Positions 8,130 through 15,624 of a stretch of DNA of 30,290 bases are shown piece by piece (position 1 is the stretch's first letter; every line of letters starts with the position of its first letter). Origin of the DNA: Candidatus Nanopelagicaceae bacterium (GTDB lineage: Bacteria; Actinomycetota; Actinomycetes; Nanopelagicales; Nanopelagicaceae); NCBI GenBank assembly GCA_947490625.1, contig CANLHC010000003.1, positions 1 to 30,290 of the forward strand, given 5' to 3'. Below the pieces are notes generated by a model that saw only the letters and a list, made by a program, of their open reading frames with translations, was not told the DNA's origin and searched no databases. The translations under genes and the position numbers were made by a program.

Positions 8130-8698
8130 GACCTGCCAATTTCTTTCATCGATAACAATGTGCCGATCGTGGCAACAATGAGAGATCTTTCGAGAATCTT
8201 AATACGCTCGTGGAGAGATTCTTCGCTTTCACCCTCAGTGATATCGATACCTTGCTGAGCAATAATCTCGCCTGTATCAACGCCTGCATCAACCCAATGA
8301 ATCGTGGTTCCGGTTCGGCTTGCACCGGATTCAAGTACATCACGAACTGCATGTGCGCCGGGAAATAGTGGAAGAAGCGAGGGGTGGCTATTAATAATGG
8401 GAAAATGTGAGGTGATCGAGCTATCGAGAATACGCATGAAACCGGCGCTCACAATCAAATCCGCATTCAAAGATGTGAGCCGAGTGAATAGATCTTTATT
8501 CCACTGCTGCCGGTCGGAGATCATGGGATGCAGATGCACTGGCACATGATGGTTTTGGGCTCGAAGAATGACGGGGGCATCAGTGCGATCACAAATCAAT
8601 CCAGCAACTGTGCAATCTAAGGTTTTATTCTCGATCGCATCAAATATCGCCTGCGCTAAAGTGCCAGAACCTGAGGCGAGAATAACGATGCTCTTCAT
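8126..8698 (-). CDS. purN: Phosphoribosylglycinamide formyltransferase (GART)
   Basis: Transfers a formyl group from 10-formyl-THF to GAR, an early purine step. The 190-residue length is normal. Catalytic motifs are clear: N-terminal VILASGSGTLAQA, the Asn and His in INSHPSLLPLFPG, and the Asp in HWVDAGVDTGEI. It overlaps both neighbours by 4 bp (ATGA with perM upstream and purH downstream). The perM-purN-purH order matches the Rv0955-Rv0956-Rv0957 block of Mycobacterium tuberculosis. Confidence 0.96.
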   Translation of the reverse strand: MKSIVILASGSGTLAQAIFDAIENKTLDCTVAGLICDRTDAPVILRAQNHHVPVHLHPMISDRQQWNKDLFTRLTSLNADLIVSAGFMRILDSSITSHFPIINSHPSLLPLFPGAHAVRDVLESGASRTGTTIHWVDAGVDTGEIIAQQGIDITEGESEESLHERIKILERSLIVATIGTLLSMKEIGRS

Positions 8699-9777
8699 CG
8701 ATTAAAAATTCTCAATCGTGGGATGAATTTAATGGCGGTGAGTCCAATGAGTAATTCGAGTCCAACTGCGAGTTGAAATTTCCAAATCGAAACTCCAACT
8801 GCCCCCATCGCCGATGTAATCAATGAACCACTAGCAAAGTAACCCAATAATCCCAACATTATGATCACTAGGAGGATGCTCTGCCACGCAATCTTCTCTG
8901 GCAGTGAGAGCGTCCAGTAACCCAAGAGAACTCCAATTGCAATAATGAATAGCGAAAAGAGAAGAGCTAAGGTATTAGATTCCACTGGCAGCGCTGCAAG
9001 GAGCGGAAGGGCAGGAATCTCACCAATCTCTTGGGTGAATGGCGAGAGTTGAGTATCTGCTCCCACTGCAAAACCAGCACCGCTGATATAGGAAAGCGCG
9101 GCAAGGGCTGCATTCGGAAGATAAACAATATTAAGAATGAAAAGCAGAATAGAGCCAAAAATTCCGGGGGCAAGGACGGTAGTAATCAGTACGCCTTGAT
9201 CGAAGTTCAGGAAGAAAGCCACTGTGAATAGTGCAAAACCGAGTGCAAGCAAGAGTGCGACTATGCGAAAGGCAAAAATAATGGGAAGAGAAAAATTCAC
9301 TCCTCGTCCAATGAAGTGAGTACTCGCAAAGGCAATCAGGAATGCAAAGATGGCAGCAAGTGGCCAGACTGGGCGCACTCCATCTGAACCAGAGAAAAAT
9401 GCAATCAGAAATGCCACAATCGCGTAGAAGAGTGAGAAAAATAGACGCGCGCCTGTGAGATTCGAATAATCTCCATCGAGTTTTGTTACTGCGCGCTTAA
9501 ATCCGCTGCGAAGTGCCAGCACTGGAAAGACCAATGCACCAAGAGGAAGGTATGTCAGGCTGCCTGCAACACCAGTGGGTGAAAGTGATAGATCAAAGTG
9601 CACATGGTGAGCGCCGAGCCAGATCCACAGAGCAGCGCGAATTGGATCAGATGTCGTGCCTGTTGTACTTCCGGCAGTTGCCCATGCGATAAGAGTGATA
9701 AATGCAAGGGGCAGTAAGAGAATTCCGGCGCTACGAAGTGCTTGTGCAAAGGTGACCGCAAGGACACGTTGCACCAT
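8695..9777 (-). CDS. PerM-like integral membrane protein (DUF6350)
   Basis: A 360-residue, very hydrophobic protein with about nine or ten predicted membrane segments and little soluble domain. It overlaps purN by 4 bp and lies 6 bp after sucD. Sequence identity to a family could not be tested by eye. The position between sucCD and purNH is exactly that of Rv0955 (PerM, DUF6350) in mycobacteria, a membrane protein linked there to cell division and stress persistence. The call rests on synteny, length and topology. The cell-division role is inferred from the mycobacterial case and may not hold here. Confidence 0.7.
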   Translation of the reverse strand: MVQRVLAVTFAQALRSAGILLLPLAFITLIAWATAGSTTGTTSDPIRAALWIWLGAHHVHFDLSLSPTGVAGSLTYLPLGALVFPVLALRSGFKRAVTKLDGDYSNLTGARLFFSLFYAIVAFLIAFFSGSDGVRPVWPLAAIFAFLIAFASTHFIGRGVNFSLPIIFAFRIVALLLALGFALFTVAFFLNFDQGVLITTVLAPGIFGSILLFILNIVYLPNAALAALSYISGAGFAVGADTQLSPFTQEIGEIPALPLLAALPVESNTLALLFSLFIIAIGVLLGYWTLSLPEKIAWQSILLVIIMLGLLGYFASGSLITSAMGAVGVSIWKFQLAVGLELLIGLTAIKFIPRLRIFNR

Positions 9778-9783
9778 GAGAGA

Positions 9784-10665
9784 TCAGCGCCCGAGAATGG
9801 CGCGCATATAGCGCGCAGTTTCACTAGGAGTTTGTCCGACCTTTACACCTGCGGCTTCGAGAGCATCTTTCTTTGCCACTGCAGTTCCAGAAGATCCCGA
9901 AACAATCGCACCAGCATGGCCCATGGTCTTTCCTTCGGGAGCTGTAAAGCCTGCAACATAACCAACAACTGGTTTTGTTACATACTCAGCAATAAATGCT
10001 GCTGCACGCTCTTCTGCATCTCCCCCAATTTCACCAATCATTACGATTGCTGTGGTCTCGGGATCATCTTGGAATGCACGAAGGCAATCAATATGTGTTG
10101 TACCAATAACAGGATCGCCACCGATTCCAACAGCGGTGCTAAATCCGATATCACGGAGTTCATACATCATCTGATAGGTCAGTGTTCCCGACTTTGAGAC
10201 AAGTCCGATCGGTCCAGCCTGTGTGATATTTGCAGGAATAATTCCAACATTTGATTTACCTGGGCTAATTAATCCAGGGCAGTTAGGTCCAATAATCTGT
10301 GTGGATCCCTTTTCTTTTGCGTACGTGTAGAAAAATGCTGAGTCATGTACTGGGATTCCTTCAGTGATCACGACTACAAGTGGCATTGCAGCATCAACTG
10401 CATCGATCACCGCAGCCTTTGCAAACTTAGGTGGAACAAAGACCACCGAAGTATTGGCACCTGTTGCTGCCATCGCCTCTGCAACTGTGTTAAATACAGG
10501 CAACTGGTGGCCATCGATATCCACGATCTGTCCACCTTTGCCAGGTGTAACGCCACCAACAACAGCGGTGCCAGAGGCCAACATGCGACGGGTGTGCTTT
10601 GTGCCTTCAGAGCCAGTCATTCCCTGAACAATTACCTTGCTTGCGCTATTGATAAAGATTGCCAT
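9784..10665 (-). CDS. sucD: Succinate--CoA ligase, alpha subunit
   Basis: Alpha subunit of succinyl-CoA synthetase, the TCA substrate-level phosphorylation step. 293 residues with an N-terminal CoA-binding Rossmann domain (VIVQGMTGSEGTKH, GGVTPGKGG), IGPNCPGLISPG, and the phosphohistidine loop MGHAGAIVSG with His250. The ATG abuts the sucC stop (TAAATG), so subunits are made in a fixed ratio. perM follows after 6 bp. Confidence 0.97.
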   Translation of the reverse strand: MAIFINSASKVIVQGMTGSEGTKHTRRMLASGTAVVGGVTPGKGGQIVDIDGHQLPVFNTVAEAMAATGANTSVVFVPPKFAKAAVIDAVDAAMPLVVVITEGIPVHDSAFFYTYAKEKGSTQIIGPNCPGLISPGKSNVGIIPANITQAGPIGLVSKSGTLTYQMMYELRDIGFSTAVGIGGDPVIGTTHIDCLRAFQDDPETTAIVMIGEIGGDAEERAAAFIAEYVTKPVVGYVAGFTAPEGKTMGHAGAIVSGSSGTAVAKKDALEAAGVKVGQTPSETARYMRAILGR

Positions 10666-11829
10666 TTACTTCGCCGCCAATTCTGCAGCACGTGATGCTG
10701 CACCATCCATTGTGTCGAGCTGCTCTACCAATGGGTGGTTGGCGGCATTAAGAATTGAACGTCCTTCTTCGACGTTATTTCCATCAAGTCGTACAACAAT
10801 TGGTTTAGTTGCAGCTGCGCCGAGTGTTGCAAGGGCTGCAACGATTCCGTTGGCAACAGCATCGCATGCTGTGATTCCACCAAAAACATTAACAAAGACA
10901 CTCTTCACATCTTTATCGCCCAAAATAATGGATAGTCCGTCGGCCATTACCTGTGCTGAAGCTCCGCCTCCGATATCAAGGAAGTTAGCTGGGCGCATGC
11001 CACCGAATTTTTCGCCAGCGTATGCGACCACATCGAGTGTGCTCATAACAAGACCAGCACCGTTTCCGATGATTCCTACCTGACCTTCAAGCTTTACGTA
11101 ATTGAGCCCCTTCTCTTTTGCAAGGGCTTCTAGCGGATTAGTTGCGCTGTGATCAACGAGCGCTTCATGGCTCGGTTGACGAAACTCTGCGTTTTCATCA
11201 AGTGTGACTTTTCCGTCGAGTGCGATGATTTTTCCATCACTTGTCTTAACAAGTGGATTCACTTCAACCAGGGTTGCATCTTCAGCTGCAAATGCTTTCC
11301 AGAGAGTGACGAGAACATCTGCAACCTGATCTGCAACATCTGCTGGAAATGCTGCCTGGGCGATAATTTTCATTGCCTGAGCAGCTGAGATTCCATCTAC
11401 GGCAGAGACTGGCACCTTTGCTAGCTTCTCTGGTGCAGTCTTTGCAACTTCTTCAATATCCATTCCGCCAGCAACAGATGCCATCACTAGAAATGTGCGA
11501 TTTGATCGATCGAGCAAGATCGCTAAGTAATACTCTGCTTCGATTGGCGCCGCTTGGGCAATCATCACCTGATGAACAATGTGACCTTTAATATCCATTC
11601 CAAGAATTGCTGCTGCTTTCTCGCGCGCATCCTCAGCGTTTTCAGCAAGTTTTACGCCACCAGCTTTTCCGCGACCGCCCACTTTCACTTGAGCTTTTAC
11701 AACTACGCGTCCGCCCATCTTTGATGCAGCGGCAAAGGCTTCATCTGCGGTGGTCGCTACTGCGCCTGCAAGTACAGGAACTCCATGTTTTTCAAACAAG
11801 TCACGAGCTTGATATTCAAAGAGATCCAC
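10666..11829 (-). CDS. sucC: Succinate--CoA ligase, beta subunit
   Basis: Nucleotide-binding beta subunit. 387 residues starting MDLFEYQARDLFEKHGVPV, an ATP-grasp domain (VVVKAQVKVGGRGKAGGVKL; LVEVNPLV) and a C-terminal ligase domain with GNGAGLVMSTLDV and VNVFGGITACD. The start codon is GTG at 11829, preceded by AAAGGAG about 8 nt upstream. The leader between pcrA and sucC carries a nested inverted repeat just upstream of the ribosome binding site. Followed directly by sucD. Confidence 0.97.
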   Translation of the reverse strand: MDLFEYQARDLFEKHGVPVLAGAVATTADEAFAAASKMGGRVVVKAQVKVGGRGKAGGVKLAENAEDAREKAAAILGMDIKGHIVHQVMIAQAAPIEAEYYLAILLDRSNRTFLVMASVAGGMDIEEVAKTAPEKLAKVPVSAVDGISAAQAMKIIAQAAFPADVADQVADVLVTLWKAFAAEDATLVEVNPLVKTSDGKIIALDGKVTLDENAEFRQPSHEALVDHSATNPLEALAKEKGLNYVKLEGQVGIIGNGAGLVMSTLDVVAYAGEKFGGMRPANFLDIGGGASAQVMADGLSIILGDKDVKSVFVNVFGGITACDAVANGIVAALATLGAAATKPIVVRLDGNNVEEGRSILNAANHPLVEQLDTMDGAASRAAELAAK

Positions 11830-11847
11830 GAGATCGCTCCTTTATTA

Positions 11848-11902
11848 ATGGGCACATTCTTGATCGGCGCCGGGCGGCGCGTGCGTCTTTCACTGTGCCC
11901 AT
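11848..11902 (-). promoter_or_regulatory. Nested inverted repeat in the sucC leader
   Basis: Outer arms ATGGGCACA (11848-11856) and TGTGCCCAT (11894-11902) are perfect 9-bp complements. Inside lies a GC-rich 5-bp stem, GCGCC/GGCGC, with loop GGGC (11867-11880). The structure fills most of the 86-bp pcrA-sucC gap and ends about 7 nt before the sucC AAAGGAG. No T-tract follows it, so it does not look like a simple pcrA terminator. It could be a protein-binding dyad or an RNA leader. Confidence 0.5.
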
Positions 11903-11915
11903 CTTAGAGCCCGTG

Positions 11916-14171
11916 TTAGAGCTTCTCGACCGGCGCGTAGCGTAAAAGAAGGCGCTTTTGGCCGTAATCTCCAAAATCAATCGTCGCCTCTGACTTATCT
12001 CCTTCACCAGCAACTGCAACCACTGTGCCGAGGCCAAATGTGTCATGTGACACACGCTCGCCAACAGTTAACACCATCGCGCTGCTCTTCTTACCAGTTG
12101 CGCGCGGTGGTGGCGCAGATGCTGTGCGTGTAGTGCGAAGTGATGTCGCAGGGGTGAATGAACCGCCACCCTCGTTTCGCCATTCGATCACATCGGGTGG
12201 AATCTCATCTAGAAAACGGGAAGGCGGATTGTAATTCGGCGCTCCCCATGACGAACGATATTCAGCACGAGAGAGATAGAGGCGTTGTTGGGCGCGAGTA
12301 AGACCAACATATGCCAAGCGACGTTCTTCTTCTATCTCATCTTTATCATCAAAGGTTCGTGAATGTGGAAATATTCCATCTTCCATTCCGGTGAGGAATA
12401 CTGTGGGAAATTCCAGTCCTTTAGCGGTGTGTAACGTCATGAGGGTAACGATTCCGCCGCGATCCTGACTATCTGGAATTTCATCTGCATCAGCCACAAG
12501 TGAAACTTTCTCAAGAAAACCTGCCAATGAAATCTCTTCATCTTCAGCCAGCTCATCAAATGAGCGCTCTTCATATTCCATCGCGACGGCAACAAGTTCC
12601 TTAAGGTTTTCCACTCGTACTTCATCTTGCGGATCGGTACTTGCTTCAAGTTCTGTGAGCAGACCCGATTGTTCGAGAATGGCTTCAATAATCACAGAAG
12701 GTTTTGTCTTTGCTTCCACAAGCACAGCCAATGCGCTCATCATGGATACAAATTGTGCAATCGATGCAGCCGCACGAGTGGGAACTTCTGCCGCCTCAGC
12801 ACACCGATTAAGTCCTTGCCAGAACGAGATCTCACGGGATGCGGCAAAGAGATCAACTTCCTCTAAAGCACGATCGCCGATACCGCGCTTTGGAATATTA
12901 ATGATGCGCCGAAGTGAAATCTCATCTTCTAAATTGGCAAGTACGCGTAGGTATGCCAGTAGGTCCTTTACCTCTTTGCGCTCATAAAATCGAAGCCCGC
13001 CAACTACTTTGTATGCAAGTGCCGCCCGCATAAAGACTTCTTCAAAGACTCGAGATTGTGCGTTTGTACGGTAGAAAATCGCGGTATCCCCTGGTTCAGA
13101 TGTTCCGTTGCGTTGGAGAGATCTAATCTCATCTCTGACGAACTCTGCTTCATCATGTTCGGATTCAGCGATGTAGCCGATCAAAGGAGCGCCTGCACCA
13201 GAATCAGACCATAAGTTCTTCTCTTTGCGAGATGTGTTTTTAGTAATTACTGCGTTGGCAGCGCTCAGGATATTTTGGCTTGATCGATAGTTTTGTTCGA
13301 GTAGCACCGTTGTAGCGTTGGGATAATCGAGTTCAAATTGCAGAATATTGCGGATCGTGGCCCCGCGAAAACCGTAGATCGATTGGTCGGCATCACCTAC
13401 AACGCAAAGCTCTGCAGGTGGCAGGCCATCTTCGATTGAACCAGTAAGTTCGCGCACGAGAATGTATTGCGCGTGATTTGTATCCTGATACTCATCGACG
13501 AGTATGTGTTTAAAACGTGAGCGCATGCGCGCCTTCGCCTCAGGAAAACGCTGCAGAACTTTTACCGTATTGAGAATCAGGTCATCAAAATCCATGGCAT
13601 TGGCAGATTCCAAGCGCTTCTGATAGACGGTATAAACATCGGCGACAACAGATTCAAATTGATTGGTGGTTGCATGAAGATAATCTTGCGGCCCCATCAA
13701 TTCATTCTTTGCATTAGAGATAATCGATTGAAATTGTCGGGGCGGATAACGCTTGGGATCTAGATTTAAACCCTTGGCAACAATGGTAATCAAGCGAAGA
13801 GAGTCAGCTGAGTCATAAATGCTAAATGATTGAGTGAAGCCAAGACGCTGCGCCTCAAGGCGTAAGAGGCGGACACACGCCGAGTGAAAAGTTGAGACCC
13901 ACATTGACTTAGCGATTGGTCCAACCAGATCAGCGACTCTCTCTTTCATCTCACCGGCAGCTTTATTGGTAAATGTGATGGCGAGAATTTCATACGGCCG
14001 CACTTTTCTAACATCCATGAGATATGCGATCCGTCGTGTGAGCACTCGCGTCTTTCCAGAGCCTGCCCCTGCGACAACCAGAAGTGGTCCGCCTTGATGA
14101 ATAACAGCGGCCTGCTGCGCTGGGTTGAGGCCATCAACCAAGAGATCTGCAGGCGTTGCCATTTCGTTCAT
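11916..14171 (-). CDS. pcrA: ATP-dependent DNA helicase PcrA (UvrD/Rep family)
   Basis: SF1A 3'-5' helicase acting in repair and in clearing protein or RNAP blocks. Counted from the ATG at 14171 it has 751 residues. Visible: Q-motif GLNPAQQAAV, Walker A GAGSGKT (35-41), Walker B LVDEYQDTNH, VGDADQSIYGFRGA, LEQNYRSS, TLHTAKGLEFPTVFL, VGLTRAQQRLYLS, and a C-terminal Tudor-like segment VGERVSHDTFGLGTVV as in PcrA proteins that contact RNA polymerase. An in-frame ATG at 14303 would add 44 residues, but these overlap the divergent deacetylase gene and do not look like helicase. MNEMATPADLL is therefore the likely start; the ATG at 14162 is the alternative. TAGACT lies 7 nt upstream. Confidence 0.94.
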   Translation of the reverse strand: MNEMATPADLLVDGLNPAQQAAVIHQGGPLLVVAGAGSGKTRVLTRRIAYLMDVRKVRPYEILAITFTNKAAGEMKERVADLVGPIAKSMWVSTFHSACVRLLRLEAQRLGFTQSFSIYDSADSLRLITIVAKGLNLDPKRYPPRQFQSIISNAKNELMGPQDYLHATTNQFESVVADVYTVYQKRLESANAMDFDDLILNTVKVLQRFPEAKARMRSRFKHILVDEYQDTNHAQYILVRELTGSIEDGLPPAELCVVGDADQSIYGFRGATIRNILQFELDYPNATTVLLEQNYRSSQNILSAANAVITKNTSRKEKNLWSDSGAGAPLIGYIAESEHDEAEFVRDEIRSLQRNGTSEPGDTAIFYRTNAQSRVFEEVFMRAALAYKVVGGLRFYERKEVKDLLAYLRVLANLEDEISLRRIINIPKRGIGDRALEEVDLFAASREISFWQGLNRCAEAAEVPTRAAASIAQFVSMMSALAVLVEAKTKPSVIIEAILEQSGLLTELEASTDPQDEVRVENLKELVAVAMEYEERSFDELAEDEEISLAGFLEKVSLVADADEIPDSQDRGGIVTLMTLHTAKGLEFPTVFLTGMEDGIFPHSRTFDDKDEIEEERRLAYVGLTRAQQRLYLSRAEYRSSWGAPNYNPPSRFLDEIPPDVIEWRNEGGGSFTPATSLRTTRTASAPPPRATGKKSSAMVLTVGERVSHDTFGLGTVVAVAGEGDKSEATIDFGDYGQKRLLLRYAPVEKL

Positions 14172-14178
14172 GCGCGGG

Positions 14179-14191
14179 AGTCTATTAGGAT
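14179..14191. promoter_or_regulatory. Back-to-back -10 boxes of pcrA and the PIG-L gene
   Basis: Only 28 bp separate the two start codons. On the minus strand TAGACT (14179-14184) lies 7 nt before the pcrA ATG. On the plus strand TAGGAT (14186-14191) lies 8 nt before the deacetylase ATG. If both are used, each mRNA would be leaderless or nearly so and the two polymerases could not occupy the site together. The plus-strand AGGA at 14187-14190 could alternatively serve as a weak Shine-Dalgarno. Confidence 0.4.
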
Positions 14192-14199
14192 CGGCCAAC

Positions 14200-14925
14200 A
14201 TGGAGCCTCTTAACGATTCCGAAATATCGCGTGTATTGGTTGTCAATGCACATCCTGATGACTCCGACTTCGGCGCAAGCGGAACAATCGCGCAGTGGGT
14301 CAAGGCAGGAATCCATGTCTCCTACGTCTTTTGCACCAATGGCGATCAGGGCGGTGAGGAATCTGGATTCACAAAAGAAGAGATGCCTGCTGTCAGACAG
14401 CGTGAACAGCGAGCTGCTGGAGCTGCCGTCGGAGTTACCGACATTACCTTTCTTAACTATGTCGATGGACATCTCGAGCCAACGTTGGCACTTCGTAAAG
14501 ATTTAGTTAGGCAAATTCGAATCTCTCAACCAGATCGCATGATCTGCCAATCACCTGAACGTAATTGGGAGCGCATTGGTGCCAGCCACCCAGATCATTT
14601 GGCGGCAGGTGAAGCTGCAATTCAAGCTGTCTATCCGGATGCGCGAAATCCATTTGCATTTACTGATCTACTCGATGACGAGGGGTTGAAACCTTGGCGG
14701 GTAAAAGAAGTGTGGATGATGGGCTTTACTACTCCAGATCACTTTGTAGATATCACAGATACATTTGATTTAAAGATGGCGGCGTTACATAGCCATGCCT
14801 CACAAACCGGCCATAACCCAGAGCTAGAAAATATGGTCCGAGAATGGGGTCAGCGCAACGCCGGCCTTGCTGGATTACCCGATGGGCGTATTGCAGAAGC
14901 TTTTAAAATTGTTTACACAAATTAA
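14200..14925 (+). CDS. PIG-L/LmbE family deacetylase
   Basis: A 241-residue zinc-dependent N-acetylglucosaminyl-type deacetylase. Metal and catalytic motif AHPDDSDFGASG at residues 17-28 (His18, Asp21), with the second metal motif SHPDHLAAGEAA (His133). In actinobacteria the family includes mycothiol enzymes MshB and Mca, but the sequence after AHPDD is of the generic PIG-L type and the substrate cannot be assigned. The ATG at 14200 places the motif near the N-terminus as usual. An upstream in-frame ATG at 14125 would run through pcrA codons and is rejected. It is divergent from pcrA and converges on the cyclophilin gene with a 3-bp gap. Confidence 0.88.
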   Translation: MEPLNDSEISRVLVVNAHPDDSDFGASGTIAQWVKAGIHVSYVFCTNGDQGGEESGFTKEEMPAVRQREQRAAGAAVGVTDITFLNYVDGHLEPTLALRKDLVRQIRISQPDRMICQSPERNWERIGASHPDHLAAGEAAIQAVYPDARNPFAFTDLLDDEGLKPWRVKEVWMMGFTTPDHFVDITDTFDLKMAALHSHASQTGHNPELENMVREWGQRNAGLAGLPDGRIAEAFKIVYTN

Positions 14926-14928
14926 AAG

Positions 14929-15621
14929 TTAGCGCGCTGACGCGCTTTCAATAGCGACCATTTGAAGTGGCAATCCATCAGGAGCGTAATATGCCTGGCC
15001 ATCTGATCTCATCTCATATGCACCGACAGCGGCAATTTTCTTTATAATGTCTAGCCCGGATGTGATTCGGCCAAAGATTGTGTAATCAGGGCCGAGTTGG
15101 GTATCTGCATAGACAAGGAAAAATTGGCTGCCGTTTGTACCTTTTCCGCTAATGCCCTTGCCGCTGTTTGCCATCGCAAGTGTTCCTGCTGGGTAATTCT
15201 TTGCACCCGCTTTCGGTAAATTCTCGTCGGCATATCCAGCCCAACCAGTAGGAGCTCCCGAACCTTCCGCAGTGGGATCTCCACATTGAAGAACAAATAA
15301 TCCGTCAGTTGTCAGGCGATGACAGATAGTTCCGTTGAAATACTTTTTATTTGCAAGAGTTGTCATATTTGTTGTTGTCTGCGGGGCTTCTTTAGTGAGC
15401 AATGTTGCCGTGATGGTTCCACAATTTGTTCGCAAAGTGAGAGTTTTAGGAATCTTTTTTGCCGGAACCATTGGCTGCTTCAGCGTTGCTGGCACCCGTG
15501 GTTTAGCCGTTGACTTCTTACATGAGGGAACCGATGTTGGACGCTCTGCAGCCTGCACGCTTACTAGTGACGTTGCTGTTAAGGCAGCGGCGATTAACAC
15601 TGCTGGCAATAGTTTTTTCAT
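14929..15621 (-). CDS. Secreted cyclophilin-type peptidyl-prolyl isomerase
   Basis: A 230-residue protein with a Sec signal peptide (residues 1-24, KK then a hydrophobic core, cleavage after VQA) and no lipobox Cys, so probably released outside the membrane. The cyclophilin domain spans about 60-230. Active-site residues seen: Arg102 in ICHRLTTDG, Phe109 and Gln112 in LFVLQCGDP, NGSQFFLVY, and DYTIFGRI, where the His of human CypA is Tyr. Retained Arg/Phe/Gln suggest an active isomerase for exported protein folding. Its ATG is 3 bp after the guaA stop with GGGAG as ribosome binding site, so it rides on the gua transcript. Confidence 0.92.
   Translation of the reverse strand: MKKLLPAVLIAAALTATSLVSVQAAERPTSVPSCKKSTAKPRVPATLKQPMVPAKKIPKTLTLRTNCGTITATLLTKEAPQTTTNMTTLANKKYFNGTICHRLTTDGLFVLQCGDPTAEGSGAPTGWAGYADENLPKAGAKNYPAGTLAMANSGKGISGKGTNGSQFFLVYADTQLGPDYTIFGRITSGLDIIKKIAAVGAYEMRSDGQAYYAPDGLPLQMVAIESASAR
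14931..14946. terminator. Short hairpin at the PIG-L / cyclophilin convergence
   Basis: AGCGCG and CGCGCT pair around a CTGA loop, overlapping the cyclophilin stop codon and 5 bp past the deacetylase stop. On the plus strand it is followed by TTTC; on the minus strand by AACTTTTAATTT. It is a weak candidate bidirectional terminator and the only hairpin seen at this tight convergence. Confidence 0.45.
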
Positions 15622-15624
15622 GGC

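Noticed and set aside
9742..10197. 151-codon plus-strand frame opposite sucD, rich in Cys and Asn
   Set aside because: Antisense shadow of sucD with low-complexity composition and no ribosome binding site.
14125..14199. Longer start of the PIG-L deacetylase at 14125
   Set aside because: The extra residues read through pcrA codons on the opposite strand; the motif-to-start distance fits the ATG at 14200.
14172..14303. 44-residue N-terminal extension of pcrA
   Set aside because: It would overlap the divergent deacetylase gene, including its AHPDD motif, and does not resemble helicase sequence; the MNEMATPADLL start is preferred.
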